Made by a program: the position numbers and the translations under genes. From Phallusia mammillata (Eukaryota > Chordata > Ascidiacea > Phlebobranchia > Ascidiidae): a stretch of DNA of 64,000 nucleotides. Location: positions 46,438-110,437 of the forward strand of contig QLIY01000453.1 of NCBI GenBank assembly GCA_003260075.1. Direction: 5' to 3'. Position 1 is the first letter of the stretch. Each line of letters begins with the position of its first letter. The notes under the pieces were generated by a model. It did not search any database. It was given only the letters and a program-made list of their open reading frames with translations, and was not told the origin of the DNA. Positions 1 to 18,177 of this stretch are shown piece after piece.

Positions 1-590
1 GGGTAAATACTGGGGTTATCAACAAAAACAAAGTGGGATGCACATCTACATAACTATATCTACCATCTATGTAAATTTCAGCCAAATCCATCAAACATTT
101 GATGGAAAAACGAGTCGGACAAACTTTGCAAAGAAAAAAAAAGAAGAAAAAACAAACAAACAATTTGAGTAAAATCAATATGTGTCCCTTCAGGGAAGGA
201 GACCCATTACCCATAATTACCCCAAAGTGTTAGTTTAACTTTTATCAGGGAATAACTAGATTATCATTTTTCGAAGGCCCTGTCTATGCAAACTTGCTTC
301 ATACCTTTTTTTCAATCATTCTATGTGACTGTAGTGAATATAAATATGTACCGGTATATATAGTTGACGTAGCATATCATTGTTGAATGCATGAGTATAC
401 AATAAAGCTTACAACTTTATGGGTCTATTTGGGCCATTGTATTTCTCATTATGCTGATAAACCAAATTTTTGCTGTTTAACTATGTATAGCAAGTTCATT
501 ACACTGTACCAACACATCCAGCTGTTATTAAAACATGGCATATTCAGAACCATTTGTGCTTGGTGTGGTTTAAATTGCGTTTGTGTACAG
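1..590. other. No exon recognised; upstream of first EGF exon
   Basis: I find no exon I can support here. It is AT-rich and ends in the acceptor (ttgtgtacag, 581-590) of the first EGF exon. Because that exon starts in phase 1, the stretch is probably intron, and the 5' end of the gene lies outside the window. Confidence 0.5.
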
Positions 591-5835
<5,245 letters not shown>

Positions 5836-6031
5836 ATCGCTAACAAAATTGCAACACTATACAATATATATATATGTATCCTGCTGTCATTTTATATTCT
5901 GCAACTGTACTATGGGTTGGCTGAAATATGTTATTCTCATTTGTAATTACGAGTGTTAAATATATTTTTGGCAAACAACTTTGTATAACATAAGACACAA
6001 AATTAGCCATTATCATAAACCTGGTCAGGCA

Positions 6032-6394
6032 AATTTAATGACGCACACAAATACAATCTACACCAAATTTGTCATATGGCTAATAGTTTTAAAAACATCA
6101 CTATTATATTTGCTGTTATGGGTTTGAATAAATCATCTATGATTACATTATACAATGACTGGCATTAAATATTATCCATGCATATAAATTGAGCTTGAGG
6201 TCAAGCTTGCTGNAATTTAATGACGCACACAAATACAATCTACACCAAATTTGTCATATGGCTAATAGTTTTAAAAACATCACTATTATATTTGCTGTTA
6301 TGGGTTTGAATAAATCATCTATGATTACATTATACAATGACTGGCATTAAATATTATCCATGCATATAAATTGAGCTTGCGGTCAAGCTTGCTG
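6032..6394. repeat. Direct duplication joined by a single N
   Basis: 6032-6212 and 6214-6394 are almost identical copies of about 181 bases separated by one N at 6213. The N marks an assembly gap and is the clearest sign that these tandem copies arise at joins. Confidence 0.88.
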
Positions 6395-6623
6395 GTCCAT
6401 AGTATTTTCGAAAAAAATAAAAAAAAACAATAGCCCAAGTAGATGATAAACGTGACAAGCTATATTCTTGTTTTGGCAAATACTGATGCCATCGTAACTA
6501 AGCTGAGGCTGCATCTGTCACACCCATTCATATGAACACTTTCTATAAAAAGGTGAAAGGAAGCATGCATAAAAACAATTTTTAATAATTGATGATTTTA
6601 AGAAAATGACTATAAATGATCTG

Positions 6624-6903
6624 AGAGGAAACATGTAAAAGCAATGCATGGGAGGAAGATGTATTCCAGTCAGCAGCATAAAGCAAATTTCTAAGAGATG
6701 TCAGGTGTGCAGAATCAACAAGTCTTGTGTGCATGACTTGCCGGCAAATAATTTTTACTCCCCCCCCCCAGAGGAAACATGTAAAAGCAATGCATGGGAG
6801 GAAGATGTATTCCAGTCTACAGCATAAAGCAAACTTCTAAGAGATGTCAGGTGTGCAGAATCGACAAGTCTTGTGTGCATGACTTGCCGGCAAATAATTT
6901 TTA
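6624..6903. repeat. Direct duplication joined by C run
   Basis: 6624-6757 recurs at 6770-6903 with a few substitutions, separated by a C run ending at 6769. Confidence 0.82.
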
Positions 6904-7294
6904 CGGGGTAGGTGGGTTACAGCACAAGTGATAAAGACAACCATGCAGGACATTATCTTTAATGCAAATGTAATTGCAAAGTGACAAAAAAGTAATAAAA
7001 ACATTATGTTTGAAAAACACCTGTCCTGACTCGCTCTCGCTGTAAACAAAAAACTATTTTCAGTTGTGACATGCCCATGTAATACAGCTGTTATTTATTA
7101 ATTGTTTTGACTTTCACATGGTGCGCAAAAAAATGTTGCTGCCATATTCTGCAGACAGGGAAAGGGTGACAACTAACAATTTTTTACCAAGACATGCTGA
7201 CTGTTGAGTGCTTCACAACAATACCTGTTGCCCTCCACAACTTTAATATAATTCTCTAAATTGTTATCAATGGAACACAAAGGCACTTACAGCT

Positions 7295-7452
7295 AAACCC
7301 AAAAATGGTACAATTTTACAATTAAATGGACTCAGTTGTGTCAAAATACCATTAGACTCGCCTGTCAACCCCCCCCCCAAACCCAAAAATGGTACAATTT
7401 TACAATTAAATGGACTCAGTTGTGTCTAAATACCATTAGACTCGCCTGTCAA
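7295..7452. repeat. Direct duplication joined by C run
   Basis: 7295-7368 recurs at 7379-7452, separated by a C run at 7369-7378. Confidence 0.82.
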
Positions 7453-8363
7453 TGTCATTGTCATAATGCAAGTTATCCTGACACAAACACTGGCATAAGT
7501 TGCTGTGTCTGTTCACACACAAAATACATTATTGTTGTAAGAGCTATCATTGCTTTTATCGCCTAAATAAACTACATACTAAACCGACGCAATGCAACTT
7601 AACCATGCCAAACCAATACAGCACTAATCATTATCACATTTCAACAAACGTTTTACTTTGCTGACAGCGCTACACGTTTTTCCCGCCAAAATGTACAGCT
7701 TGTCGCGTACTGCTTACGGCATGGAAGCGACGGGTGCAAATTTATCCACATGGCGACAAACTCGCGTGCCAGGATTTTAATACTAATGAATGAACAACTG
7801 AAAACAGTCTAAATTAGTTCTTCAGTATAAACAGGAAAATCGTTGGGTGTTTCATTGAAAATTACCTCGAGTGTCACCTTGGCACGCGTGCCGGTGGTTG
7901 CCGACCACTGATAGTGTTGCCGACCCCTGCCCTAACCCTATGGTTTGAATCTAATTTAAATTCGGGTTGCTTCGTTGGACCCTCTATCGTTTTACTGAAT
8001 GTTGTCTATTTACTTTTTGTTTGTTTATTGAAATGTTGATTCAACGTACAAAACCACATCAATATTGTTGAATGATGCGTCGTATCAATTTAAAATGCTT
8101 TGCTAAGCTTTCTTGGTGTTCAATTACGGCTGTATTTTTTCGATCGATTTTGCAATTTAATTATGGAAGCTAGTTTACAAACTCTACTTTTTTTCTACTT
8201 TCAAGCACATCAACAAAACATAAGGTTTAAAGTTTGAAAAGCAGTGCACTAATTGAATTAAAAAGGAAATAGCGACAGAATCAAATAAAATTATGAAGAA
8301 GTTTATTTTTATGCTACAAAACTAAATTAGGACTAATAACAGATAGCCTACATGTAAAATGTT

Positions 8364-11300
8364 TTAATGTTTTGATTCGGCACAAACCATGCATTCATTT
8401 GGTGACAAAATAATTGTGATAAGCTCGTTATCAATCGGCGGAATTCCCTTTGCAGGACGAATTTTAAAATGTTGAAGAATTTTTACAAACAGAATAAAGA
8501 TTTCAGCCCTGGCCAAACTCTCTCCCAAGCAAAAACGTGGACCGACTCCAAACGGGATAATCTTGTTGGAAGCCACAAACTTTCCGTTTTCGTCAATGTG
8601 CCTGTGGGGGTAAAACTGTTCGGGGTTTTGCCATGTCTCGGGATCCATGTGAACACCGTGGAGGCTGGGAAGTACCTTAAATATAGAATAGTTGTGTTAC
8701 AGTCTAATACCATTATGCTTGTTTGTAAGCTTCGTGTGAAATATATTATACTGAAATTGGGAAAACCAATTACCAATGAAAACATAAAAATAAAACACAA
8801 CCAGGGGTCAAAATCTACAGAGACTACTTTTGGTCTCTTATGCGTGTAAATTAAAAAAAAGTTGCTAAAACGTGTAAAACTTTAAACCGTCTTTTCTTGG
8901 CCAAACCATGTCATGACAAGTATGTACATGACAAATGTATTAAAAAAATATTGACGTAAACAATGTGTGTTCCATTTTGGTAGAGAAGGACCGACATTAA
9001 CTTGCTAATTAAGTGATTAAACATCTTCAATATAATAATAACAACTTGACTCATGTCCTTAAATAAACTTGGCCGTAATTATTCTATCTTACAGTTGTCC
9101 CTTTTAGAATGACGTGGCCCATCAGTTCGCACGTAGCACTTGTGAGATGTTGCAAAGACAAAGGGCCAAGTGTCTTGTGGCGCATAACTTCCAGAATAAA
9201 AGCGCTGGTAAACGGCATTTGGTCTTTTTTCGACATACTTGGAATGCCTGACATACCTGCAAATAATCGTAAGTTATAAATATGCTTCAAAAGTTTTTTT
9301 AATGTGTTTTTCAGCATTTTTATGTAGATCTGTGGTGATAAATTAACCAATGAAGTATTTCGTAAACCAATAGAAAATTAAACTTTTTAGAACATATATA
9401 TATTGTTAATTGTCACTAACAAACCAGAAGGACCTTATTTACTCAGAATTTAGATGTATCAACTGCCAATCAATACAAGCGTATTAAGTTATTTTATATA
9501 TAATTTTACAGGTAATTTATAAGTTAAATGGAAGCAACTCTGGCAGCAAAGAATTCTCGGCTTGCCTGTAAATGTATAATTACTAATAGAATCGCCTTTT
9601 TGGGCTAGTAATATGATCATGCATTTCGCATTATTTTTACCAAGTGTTTCGTTGATTTCGTCTTCAATCATCTTGTAATATTCAGGATAGTTTTGAAGAA
9701 ACACAAAACACCAAGACAAGGTTGCGCTACTCGTCTCTGTGCCGCCCATGAACATGTCCCGACAGTATACCATAAGTTGTTCGTCCTAAAGTCAAGTAAT
9801 ATGCATTACACAATAAGAAAATAAAACATTTTATTGACAAAATGTGCAGATGCTTACAATATAAGTTGGTTTCGTGTGAGGTTTGCCAAAATTTGCTTCG
9901 TACAAAAACGAATCAATAAAATCATCAACGTTTGACGGGTTAAATCTTTCCTTGTGTTCTTTGATAGAAACGTTTATAAGTTATGATCTGCCGAAAAGTG
10001 AAATTTTATTGGAGCGAATTTCTGCTGGTACCTTTTAGGTACTATGTTGCCAATGCGACGTTACACTAGCCAAGTGAAACTATTTCATGATACAATTTTC
10101 ACCGGAATCGTATTGTCTACAAAAAAAAAACATATTTTCCATTTGCAAAATATTTCGCAGATTTAAAAAACTTTTTTAAGGTTACATGCTTACCAACGAT
10201 CAACTGCATCCTCGTATTAAGCTTATCCATGGCGTATTTGAACCAAGGAACATTTGCTAAAAAGTTAAACTGGTTTATCAAGCCAATTCGCTCAGCGGTT
10301 TCAGGGTCGGAAAATCTAATATAAAGTAACAAAGTTTTGTTAAAAATTATGACTCTTTCCTGTTTTGTTGTAAGTATACTCACAGCATAGCTAAAGCATC
10401 GAGAAGTTTTGTAAACTCGGGATCGTCGTAGTCGTACCTTTTTCCAAGTGCAACCCTCGATATTATGTTTGAAGTCATCCAGTACAAGTAGCGCTGAAAA
10501 AAATATTTTTAGGCTATTTGATGCTGGACAGAAACCGTGTCTGTTTCGTTTGTCTAGATTACTAGGATCATATTTCTTAGCCATATTTGTTTACATTTGT
10601 TTTTCAGTTTGTGTAACCAGAACACTTTTCTACCTAATATTGTATTTGGTCATGATCGTTATTTTTTTACCGACATAAAGTAAAACAAAGGTAATGCGTT
10701 TTGTACCTTCATGTTCAAAGGTTTATTTCCATATTTTTTCATGAACTCGACGAACATATCCCCCTCTTCATTTACTGTTTCCTCCATTTTCTTACGTGCC
10801 ATCCCCTTTCTGAACACAACATTGTTTTTCGTTTGTTGACAGTAAATACCAATTTAGAGTGTTTCTTAAATCATTTTTTGAATTCAAACGAGTAACACAC
10901 CATGGAACGCATCGCAGGATGAAACCATTTGGTAATCAACTTTTATATTGTAAACTCTTTATAAAGAGACAGAATCAAATTACATGGGTGTAACTTACTC
11001 TCGCAGAAATTTAAGACCAAAATGCTTCTGAATCTTAAAAGCATCATCGTATCGTTTAAATCCAATTCCTTCTTGTCCGGTCAAAGAACATATGATTGTC
11101 ACAAAAGGTCGATCAGAAAACACCGCACTTTGTTTTACAAGGGCCTTAGATAATCAAAACACATGTTAAGACAATCTCTATATTTAAACTTTTTTATCTT
11201 TTGTTTTGACTAACTTATATCTGCTTTAGGCTACAGGCGATGGTTCTTTCATTTGAAAGAATTTAACGAATACTTTAATTATGCCTGTCGTATTTTAAGC

Positions 11301-11815
11301 ACTGAATAACTGTGAGGCAGAAACACAAACATATTTATTTCGCTTTTATAACAACATATTTGCTATTATACGAACTAGCACCAACTTTCTTTATACCAAA
11401 CTGTTTCTGAAAAGGAAAGCAGGCACACAAGACTATACTGTTGTCATACATGCCAATTCATTTTTTCCATTTATTTCGCTTGTTTGATGTAATAAAAACG
11501 TAGTGAGATATTTGCAATAAATCTCAATTACCTGATTAACAGCTTCAAAATTATTCAAAATCACTACTTCTTGACGACCAATTCTGGTTGACATAACAGG
11601 TCCGTATTTCTCCAGGCTCCATTTCTTGAACACACTTGCAGGTTTTTTTCCCATGTAAGGTAAGACCCCTACCAGTGGTAAACCCCTGGGGCCTGGAGGG
11701 AACTTGGCATGGGGACGACGCCACCAGTAGATATATAACAAAGTGGCAACAACTCCAAGTAGGTTCCAAAAAGTAAAACAGCCGAAAACTGCGGCAGCAT
11801 CAACGAAACCGACAT
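8364..11815 (-). pseudogene. P450 locus A: CYP2-clan cytochrome P450, damaged
   Basis: Nine exons matching locus B: 11532-11815, 10999-11144, 10707-10809, 10384-10493, 10194-10315, 9858-9987, 9641-9785, 9093-9256 and 8364-8675. It encodes the P450 hallmarks: WWRRPHAKFPPGPRG after the membrane anchor, the I-helix MGGTETSS, the E-x-x-R motif as EVMR, and the haem loop FGVGPRFCLGESLAR. Two lesions are visible. Exon 1 is 284 rather than 285 bases, with one base lost in a T-run inside the membrane anchor. Exon 6 is 130 rather than 125 bases, with five extra bases just after the acceptor bringing a stop into frame. A cryptic acceptor that would end exon 6 at 9958 restores frame at the cost of several residues, so exon 1 is the firmer lesion. 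Either an old gene or a sequencing error in exon 1 is possible; I favour pseudogene. Confidence 0.65.
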
Positions 11816-11853
11816 CTTGATAACAGTCATACTAAACTCTTATCTTCACCTCA

Positions 11854-11990
11854 ATTTATATGGAATTTGGGGGGGTTTGCATGGCGTAAGTTGTGTTTAA
11901 GTCATGCAAGGTTGGCAGAAATGTTTAGCTGACTTGCCATTTGTATCTTCAATACCTTCACTGTTGATATTTGTTGACTTTATACCACAT
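11854..11990 (-). promoter_or_regulatory. Promoter region of locus A, TATA box and shared block
   Basis: Minus-strand TATAAAT at 11854-11860 lies about 40 bases before the ATG. Beyond it, a block starting near 11901 (plus strand atgcaaggttggcag) is shared with the same position upstream of gene B and of the exon 1 relic. Confidence 0.5.
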
Positions 11991-12788
11991 ATACGCACTC
12001 CTTACCAAACAAACATGTTTCTGAAACCGCCGCCTTGACTCAGCAGATTGGAAATGCGCAAGTGCGCTCGGCATTCCAAAAGAACGTCAAAGCAAATAAA
12101 CATGAACTTGCTCCAACGTATGATACTTCTATGCTACAGACATACGTCATCTGTTTAAGCCAATTCACGTTTTGTGCATTAAATCATATCATTTATGACT
12201 TGGGGTAAACCTTACGCCACCCATTCGACAAAAATACATACATTTTTCTATCAAGAAAAAGAATGGTGCTAGACAACAACAAAATATTTGTAGTTAAAAC
12301 AAAACAACGTAATCAAGATTGTACACTCTTATTAAGGTTTTCGCAAAGTTGTCAGAAAAATAGTAGGGCATAGTATTATTTATAAGAACGCTGCGGAAAA
12401 TTTAGGCAGATTTTGGAATTTGGCTAAAATATGTTTCTAGTGGCTATGCTGAACCTCAACCAAACTATTTTCTAGAACTTAATTTCGCTACGTTCGAAAG
12501 CACAATTCCATTGTATTTAATCGTCAGTGGCACTAATTTTGCTTTTAATCCTTCTGGAGACATTTCAGCAAAATCGCAAGGTGATGCATATCCAATAATT
12601 TCATACGACATTTGCAATCACTTTATACAACTGCGAGACAACAATATAAGATCTATGCATTTGCAATCACTTTGTAAAACTACGATGCAGATCTACGTTT
12701 TTGCACGAAGCACTTTAGCGTTTGAAGTTTTCGCTGCATAGCATACAAGCAGTTCGGCGATAACAAAATATTCATATACGCATTACAC

Positions 12789-13377
12789 CAGGGGTGGGGA
12801 ACCTACTTAGCACTGCGGGCCGCATGAATTGCACAACATTTTCGGGCGGGCCAAACATTTTGTTAAATTCCGTGTTATAATATTATAATACAGGTTTATC
12901 ACTTATTTCGACTAAAAATAAGAGTTTGTCCATTCTTTCTTGAATACCCTAGCTCCATTATATCGATCTGTCTTTTTTTCCAAGAACATATTTAAAATAC
13001 CAATATAAGGATCCACGCTAACAGCTCTAAACGCAATTTAAAAAAATACACCACATGGCAAATGATTTATTACTGCAAGCAGAGGCAATCGAGTGACTGT
13101 TACGTCACGAATGAAGCAAGTGGTTGAATGTGTAGCAATTTTTAGAAGTTTGGCGTCATAATGTGGATGGGGAGATTACCAGAAGTGTCGAAGTCATTTC
13201 AAGGACATATTTGTACATAAAAAGTTTATTGTTTTTTTATACTATGTTGTATACTGTACCTATACTAAAATATGTTGTATACTAAAATTATGTTGTATAC
13301 TAAAATTGTGACGGGGGCCACATTAAAAAGGCAAGCGGGCCACATGCGCCCCGCGGGCCGCAGGTTCCCCACCCCTG
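12789..13377. mobile_element. hAT-like non-autonomous element with exact 8-bp target duplication
   Basis: The 589-base element has inverted ends caggggtggggaacc and ggttccccacccctg. It is flanked by exact copies of cattacac at 12781-12788 and 13378-13385. The interior is non-coding with GC-rich subterminal parts (gcgggccgc type), as seen in other copies in this window. Confidence 0.88.
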
Positions 13378-13448
13378 CATTACACAAATAGATACGAAGA
13401 CAATCGTATTAATATAATTAAAGAGAACAGACAAAAATCGATGCGAGC

Positions 13449-16400
13449 CTAATGCTTGGATTCGGCACAAATCATACATTCTTTTGGAGATATAACAACT
13501 GTAACAAGCTCATTATTAATCGGCGGAATTTCCTTTGCTGGACGAATTTTAAAATGCTGAAGAATCTTTACAAAAAAGATAAAGATTTCAGCCCTGGCCA
13601 AACTCTCTCCAATGCAAAAACGAGGACCAACTGAAAACGGGATGATCTTGTTGGAAGCCACAAACTTTCCGTTTTCGTCAATGTGCCTGTGTGGATAAAA
13701 CTGCTCTGGGTTTTGCCATGTCTCGGGATCCATGTGAACACCGTGGAGGTTGGGAAGTACCTTAAATCATATGAAAGTGTTACAAGATCTATACTATTAA
13801 GCCAGTCGTTTCCAACCTAGGAGGAAAGAAAGTAATTTCAAAACTTGAAGGGAAGAATTTATTTTAACCATTGCACATGTTGTTTTGTAAACACTTAGCT
13901 TTCAGAATTTAACCTTAAGATATTAAGACCCAACATCAAATAATCTTTGGATGGTTTGGCATGTAGTATGTAGTTTTTTGAGGAGGAATGAAAATGTTCA
14001 AATTGTTCATTGCGGAATTCATCGATAAAGATTGGGAACCACTATATTATGAGGATTTTAGAGGATTTTAACCTACATTCGATGCAAACATGCAACCCTA
14101 TGTATTTCCTACACAAAGTTGACCGTAATAATTCTGTCTTACAATTGTCCCTTTCGGAATGATGTGACCCATCAGCTCGCACTTAGCGCTTGTAAGATGT
14201 TGCAAAGACAACGGAGCAAGTGTCTTGTGGCGCATAACTTCCTGAAGGAAAGCGCTGGTAAACGGCATTTGGTCTTTTTTCGACATACTTGGGATACCTG
14301 ACATTCCTGCAAATAGATTATATACCTACGTTTCAACAGTTTACCAAACCTTTCTGGTTCACAGCAACCATTTTACCACCAAAATCGAATTTACCGATAA
14401 ATTTCACCGATAAATATTCCCATAAAGCGGTATGAAAGGTATGATATACTTTTGCACAAATATATTGTCCATTATCAATAACCAACCCAAAGGACCTTTA
14501 TTTACAATCTAAAAGCATTACTTTTTACTCTGCGTATTTTTTTGTAAACAATTCTACTCAATTTACCTAGTGTTTCGTTAATTTCGTCTTCAATCAACTT
14601 GTAATATTCGGGATAGTTTAAAAGAAACACGAAACACCAAGACAAAGTTGTGCTACTTGTCTCTGTTCCGCCCATGAACATGTCTCGACAGTATACCATT
14701 ATTTGTTCGTCCTAAAAACAAATTAAATACATTACGTAAAGAGAAAAAAAAAAACGAAAAAGACTATTATGTTACTTTGCATATAATGCCAACTAAATCA
14801 AGAAAATTAAAACCTATAGCGACCAAAAACACCAATGACAAAAGGTATAGCTGCTTACGGTATAAGTTGGTTTCGTGTGAGGTTTGCCAAACTTTGCTTC
14901 GTACAAAAGAGAATCAACCAAATCATCAACGTTTGACGGATTAAATCTTTCCTTATGTTCTTTGATAGAGGCTTTCATGTAATCTGCCCAAAAATGTTGT
15001 TTTATTCGGGCAAAAATTCGCTTGTTCCTATTTGGGACAAATGTTACCTAAGCAAAATTACACAAGTTGAGCCAAACTATTTTATGACACACTTACCAAC
15101 GATCAACTGCATTCTCGTATTGAGCTTGTCCATTGCGTATTTGAACCAAGGAACGTTTGCTAAAAAGTTATACTGGTTTATTAAGCCAGTTCGTTCAGCT
15201 GTTTCTGGGTCTGAAAAACTGAATGAAAGTAACAAAACTTTGTTATAAATTATTATTCTTCCCATACATTTTGTAGTAAGTAACCGACATTTCGACATTT
15301 TAAAAGAAACAGTTCGTTAATTCCGTATGCATAAATTTCGAGGCAACTCATTTTTGCAGACATTTCTGTTTTTCGGGGTGTAAAATGCTTTTCATAAAGG
15401 TTTTAAAATCTGGTCTACTGCACCTACGCTATACTCACATCATGGCTAAAGCGTCGAGAAGTTTTGTAAACACGGGATCGTCGTATTCGTGCCTTTTTCC
15501 AAATACAACCTTAGAAATTATGTTCGAAGTCATCCAGTACAAATAACGCTGAAACAAATAGTGTACTTTGTTTAGATCAGGGGTCGGCAACCTTTTTTGC
15601 ACTGCGGACCGGCCTTGAAAAACCACAAATGTTCAGTACTGAAAACTAATTGCAGTTATTACTAGAGATGTACCGAAAATTCGGTTTGCCGAATTTATTC
15701 GGCCGAATCGGCCACTTTTGCAAAGATTCGGTTTCGGCCGAATAATTTGTTGCGATTCGGCCGAAACCGAATCNNNNTACCGAATATTCGGTTTGCCGAA
15801 TTTATTCGGCCGAATCGGCCACTTTTCCAAAGATTCGGTTCTGGCCGAATAATTTGTTACAATTCGGCCGAAACCAATCTTTTTTAAACACACATTCAAA
15901 GCATTAAACTCGTCTTTTTTGCTTAGTACCAACGAAAATCGCCTCAATTGTTATATTTTTTGACACATTATCGTTTTTCCCACTGCAGACAAAAATCAGT
16001 AATTCTTTGTCGGGTTGGAAATCATGCTTAAAGCAATGTTAAACTCACAGAATTAAATAGGGGACGAAACACAACCATTCTACCGCCGAATATTCGGTTT
16101 CGGCCGAATCGAAATTTCGCCGATTCGGTACATCACTAGTTATTACCACTTTGATTCAATGTGCACAACCTTCAGAAAGTTTTCTGCAGTCCGGTAACGA
16201 ACGTAACGAACCCCTCGCGGACCGGCACCGGGCCGCGGCCTAATACTGGATTACTGGTATGATATTTCCTTAGCTATATTTTTTAGACATGTTTTTTTCG
16301 TTTTGAGTCATCGAAACGCCTCTTTACCTAATATGGTTTTTGGTCCATATTTTTCAAAAAATGTGAAAAATGATTCTGTACCTTTATGTTCAAAGGTTTG

Positions 16401-17354
16401 TTTCCATGTTTTCTCACAAACTCAACGAACATATCCCCCTCTTCATTGACTGTTTCCTCCATTTTCTTACGCGCCATCCCCTTTCTAAACAAAAAAATGT
16501 TGAAAAAGACCACTTGTTGAAAAAGACATTTTTTGCTTGACACACTACAGAGCGTTTCGCAAGATAAACAAGTTGCATGATCGAATTTCATTTTCTCAAC
16601 TGTTCAAATAGTGAAATATTTAAATTATATTACTTACTCTCTCAAAAATTTAAGGCCGAAATGCTTTTGAAACTTAAAAGCATCATCGTATTGCTTAAAT
16701 GCAATTCCTTTTCGTCCGGTCAAAGAGCAGAAGATTGTCACGAAAGGACGATCAGAAAACATCGCACTTTGTTTAACAAGGGCCTGAGATAAAAAGTGCA
16801 CATGTTTTGTACCAACCCTCTACTTTGGACTTCTTTTTTGTTTAGGCTTTATCAGCTTTACAGGCGATGATACTTTTTTCGGCTAAGTTTTGCACTCCCC
16901 TGCAATCATCCTTTTTGTATTGTAAGCACTTGGTGTGAGGCAAAAAAAACGTAAAGATTTTTTTACCTTTGACAATAGCATTGTTACTATTATACGACGA
17001 GCACCAACTTTACTTATCCTAAAATATTTTAAAGAAGAAAAAACAAAAACTATTTTGTTGTCATATTACCTGATTAACAGCTTCAAAATTATTTAAAATC
17101 ACTACTTCTTGACGACCAATTCTGGCCGACATGACAGGTCCGTATTTCTCCAGGCTCCATTTCTTGAACTCGGTTGCAGGGTTTTTCCCCATGTAAGGCA
17201 AGACCCCTACCAGTGGTAAACCCCTGGGGCCTGGGGGGAACTTGGCATGGGGACGACGCCACCAGTAGATGTATAACAAAGTGACAACAACTCCAAGTAG
17301 GTTCCAAAAACTAAAAACAGCAGAAAACTGTGGCAACATTAACGACACCGACAT
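13449..17354 (-). CDS. P450 gene B: CYP2-clan cytochrome P450, 503 aa
   Basis: Nine exons splice in frame with GT-AG junctions: 17070-17354, 16638-16783, 16382-16484, 15439-15548, 15097-15218, 14859-14983, 14567-14711, 14143-14306 and 13449-13760. They total 504 codons including stop. In order the protein has an N-terminal membrane anchor (residues about 8-30), WWRRPHAKFPPGPRG, a W-S-L-E-K-Y-G-P-V stretch, the I-helix oxygen-binding motif GGTETSS, the E-x-x-R motif as EVMR, and the haem-thiolate loop FSVGPRFCIGESLAR. It is expected to sit on the ER membrane and oxidise a small lipophilic substrate with electrons from P450 reductase; the substrate is unknown. Start chosen at MSVSLM, which follows a TATA box by 40 bases. 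Intron 3 carries nested hAT elements. Close paralogue of locus A. Confidence 0.9.
15578..16248. mobile_element. hAT-like element, interrupted by a second one
   Basis: Left end caggggtcggcaacc at 15578. The body resembles the element at 32995-33200 (aaccacaaat then cagtactgaaaactaat; later gaccggcaccgggcc). It is split by the element at 15663-16138. The right end has decayed and 16248 is approximate. Confidence 0.6.
15663..16138. mobile_element. hAT-like element nested in another, with exact TSD
   Basis: Inverted ends tagagatgtaccgaa and ttcggtacatcacta are flanked by exact gttattac copies at 15655-15662 and 16139-16146. The interior repeats palindromic ttcggccgaa units. An assembly gap NNNN (15774-15777) sits between duplicated copies of part of it. 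Confidence 0.85.
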
Positions 17355-17392
17355 CTTGATAGCAATATTCCTTGACTCTTGTGTTCACCTCC

Positions 17393-17545
17393 ATTTATAG
17401 AAGAAAAAATGGTGTTGTATGACGTAAGCTTAGGTTTGTTTGAGTTATGCAAGGTTGGCAGAAATGTTTTGCAGGCGCTTCACTAGCATCTTTACCTTCG
17501 CTGTTCGCATTTGTTGATTTCATGTCACATCCACGCACCCCTCAT
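17393..17545 (-). promoter_or_regulatory. Promoter region of gene B, TATA box and shared block
   Basis: Minus-strand TATAAAT at 17393-17399 lies 40 bases before the ATG. A block starting near 17443 (plus strand atgcaaggttggcag, and further on ttcgcatttgttgattt) matches the upstream of locus A and of the 17998-18177 relic. Confidence 0.55.
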
Positions 17546-17997
17546 CAAAAAACATGTTTTGCAAACTGACAACGTTAATCAGCAAATCGAGTAGGCAAAT
17601 ACATACGACCGTGGCCAACGTACGATGCTATTCTGCTCCAGACATATGTAATCTGTTTATGCCAATCTAATAAAGTAAAGTGCAGCATCTCTCATACATG
17701 TACTTGCAAACATAAGTGCATGGTGCAGATATTATTGCTTTTTTACACAGAAAAGGTTAAAGATATAGAAAAGCAAGAACAAATGTCCTACTATTTACAC
17801 CTCATAATTTTAAACTTAGTAAACATGTTGTAAGAAATTCACTTACCATGATACATTAGCCGATTTTGCTTAAATAAGCACATTAGGTATGTGCTAAAAA
17901 TTTAAAGTACCCAAGCTTCAAAGCCTTATGGAGAACAAAAATTTACCCGTAACGTTGATAAATTCCGTTACATTTGACTATACATTAGAATAATCGA

Positions 17998-18177
17998 CAT
18001 GGAAGGTCCGTATTTCTCAAGACTCCATTTCTTGAACGCTCTTGCAGGACTTTTTCCAAAGTAAGGCAAGACCCCTACAAGTGGTAAACATAAGATATGT
18101 AACAAAGTTGCAACAAGTACAAGTATGCTTCAAAAACTAATAACAGACGAAAACTGCAACATCGATAAAATTGACAT
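17998..18177 (-). pseudogene. Relic of a P450 exon 1, A/B type
   Basis: Read on the minus strand from an ATG at 18177 it resembles the start of B (MSILSMLQFSSVISF), then meets a TGA where B has a tryptophan codon. The stretch encoding WWRRPHAKFPPGPRG is deleted. It resumes with LPLVGVLPYFGKSPARAFK and a KKWSLEKYGP-like segment. Upstream sequence also matches A and B, so it is a third decayed copy, not exon 1 of gene C, which lies on the other strand. Confidence 0.8.

Larger units (their letters stand above)
5836..8363. other. Intergenic, repeat-rich, no gene found
   Basis: No exon supported. It holds three local duplications (listed separately) and, near 7900-7940, two hAT-like 3' ends in tandem (ttgccgaccactg and ttgccgacccctg) whose left ends I cannot find. 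Downstream of locus A on the minus strand, tttatt at 8302-8307 reads AATAAA, 57 bases past its stop, and is a plausible poly(A) signal. Confidence 0.6.
11816..13448. other. Intergenic between loci A and B
   Basis: Holds the promoter region of A, then about 800 bases in which I see no feature, then the hAT-like element at 12789-13377. No exon supported. Confidence 0.6.

Noticed and set aside
12789..13377. CRISPR-like or tandem repeat array
   Set aside because: The repeated ends are one inverted pair with an 8-base target duplication, as expected of a hAT element. No spaced direct repeats are present anywhere in the window.
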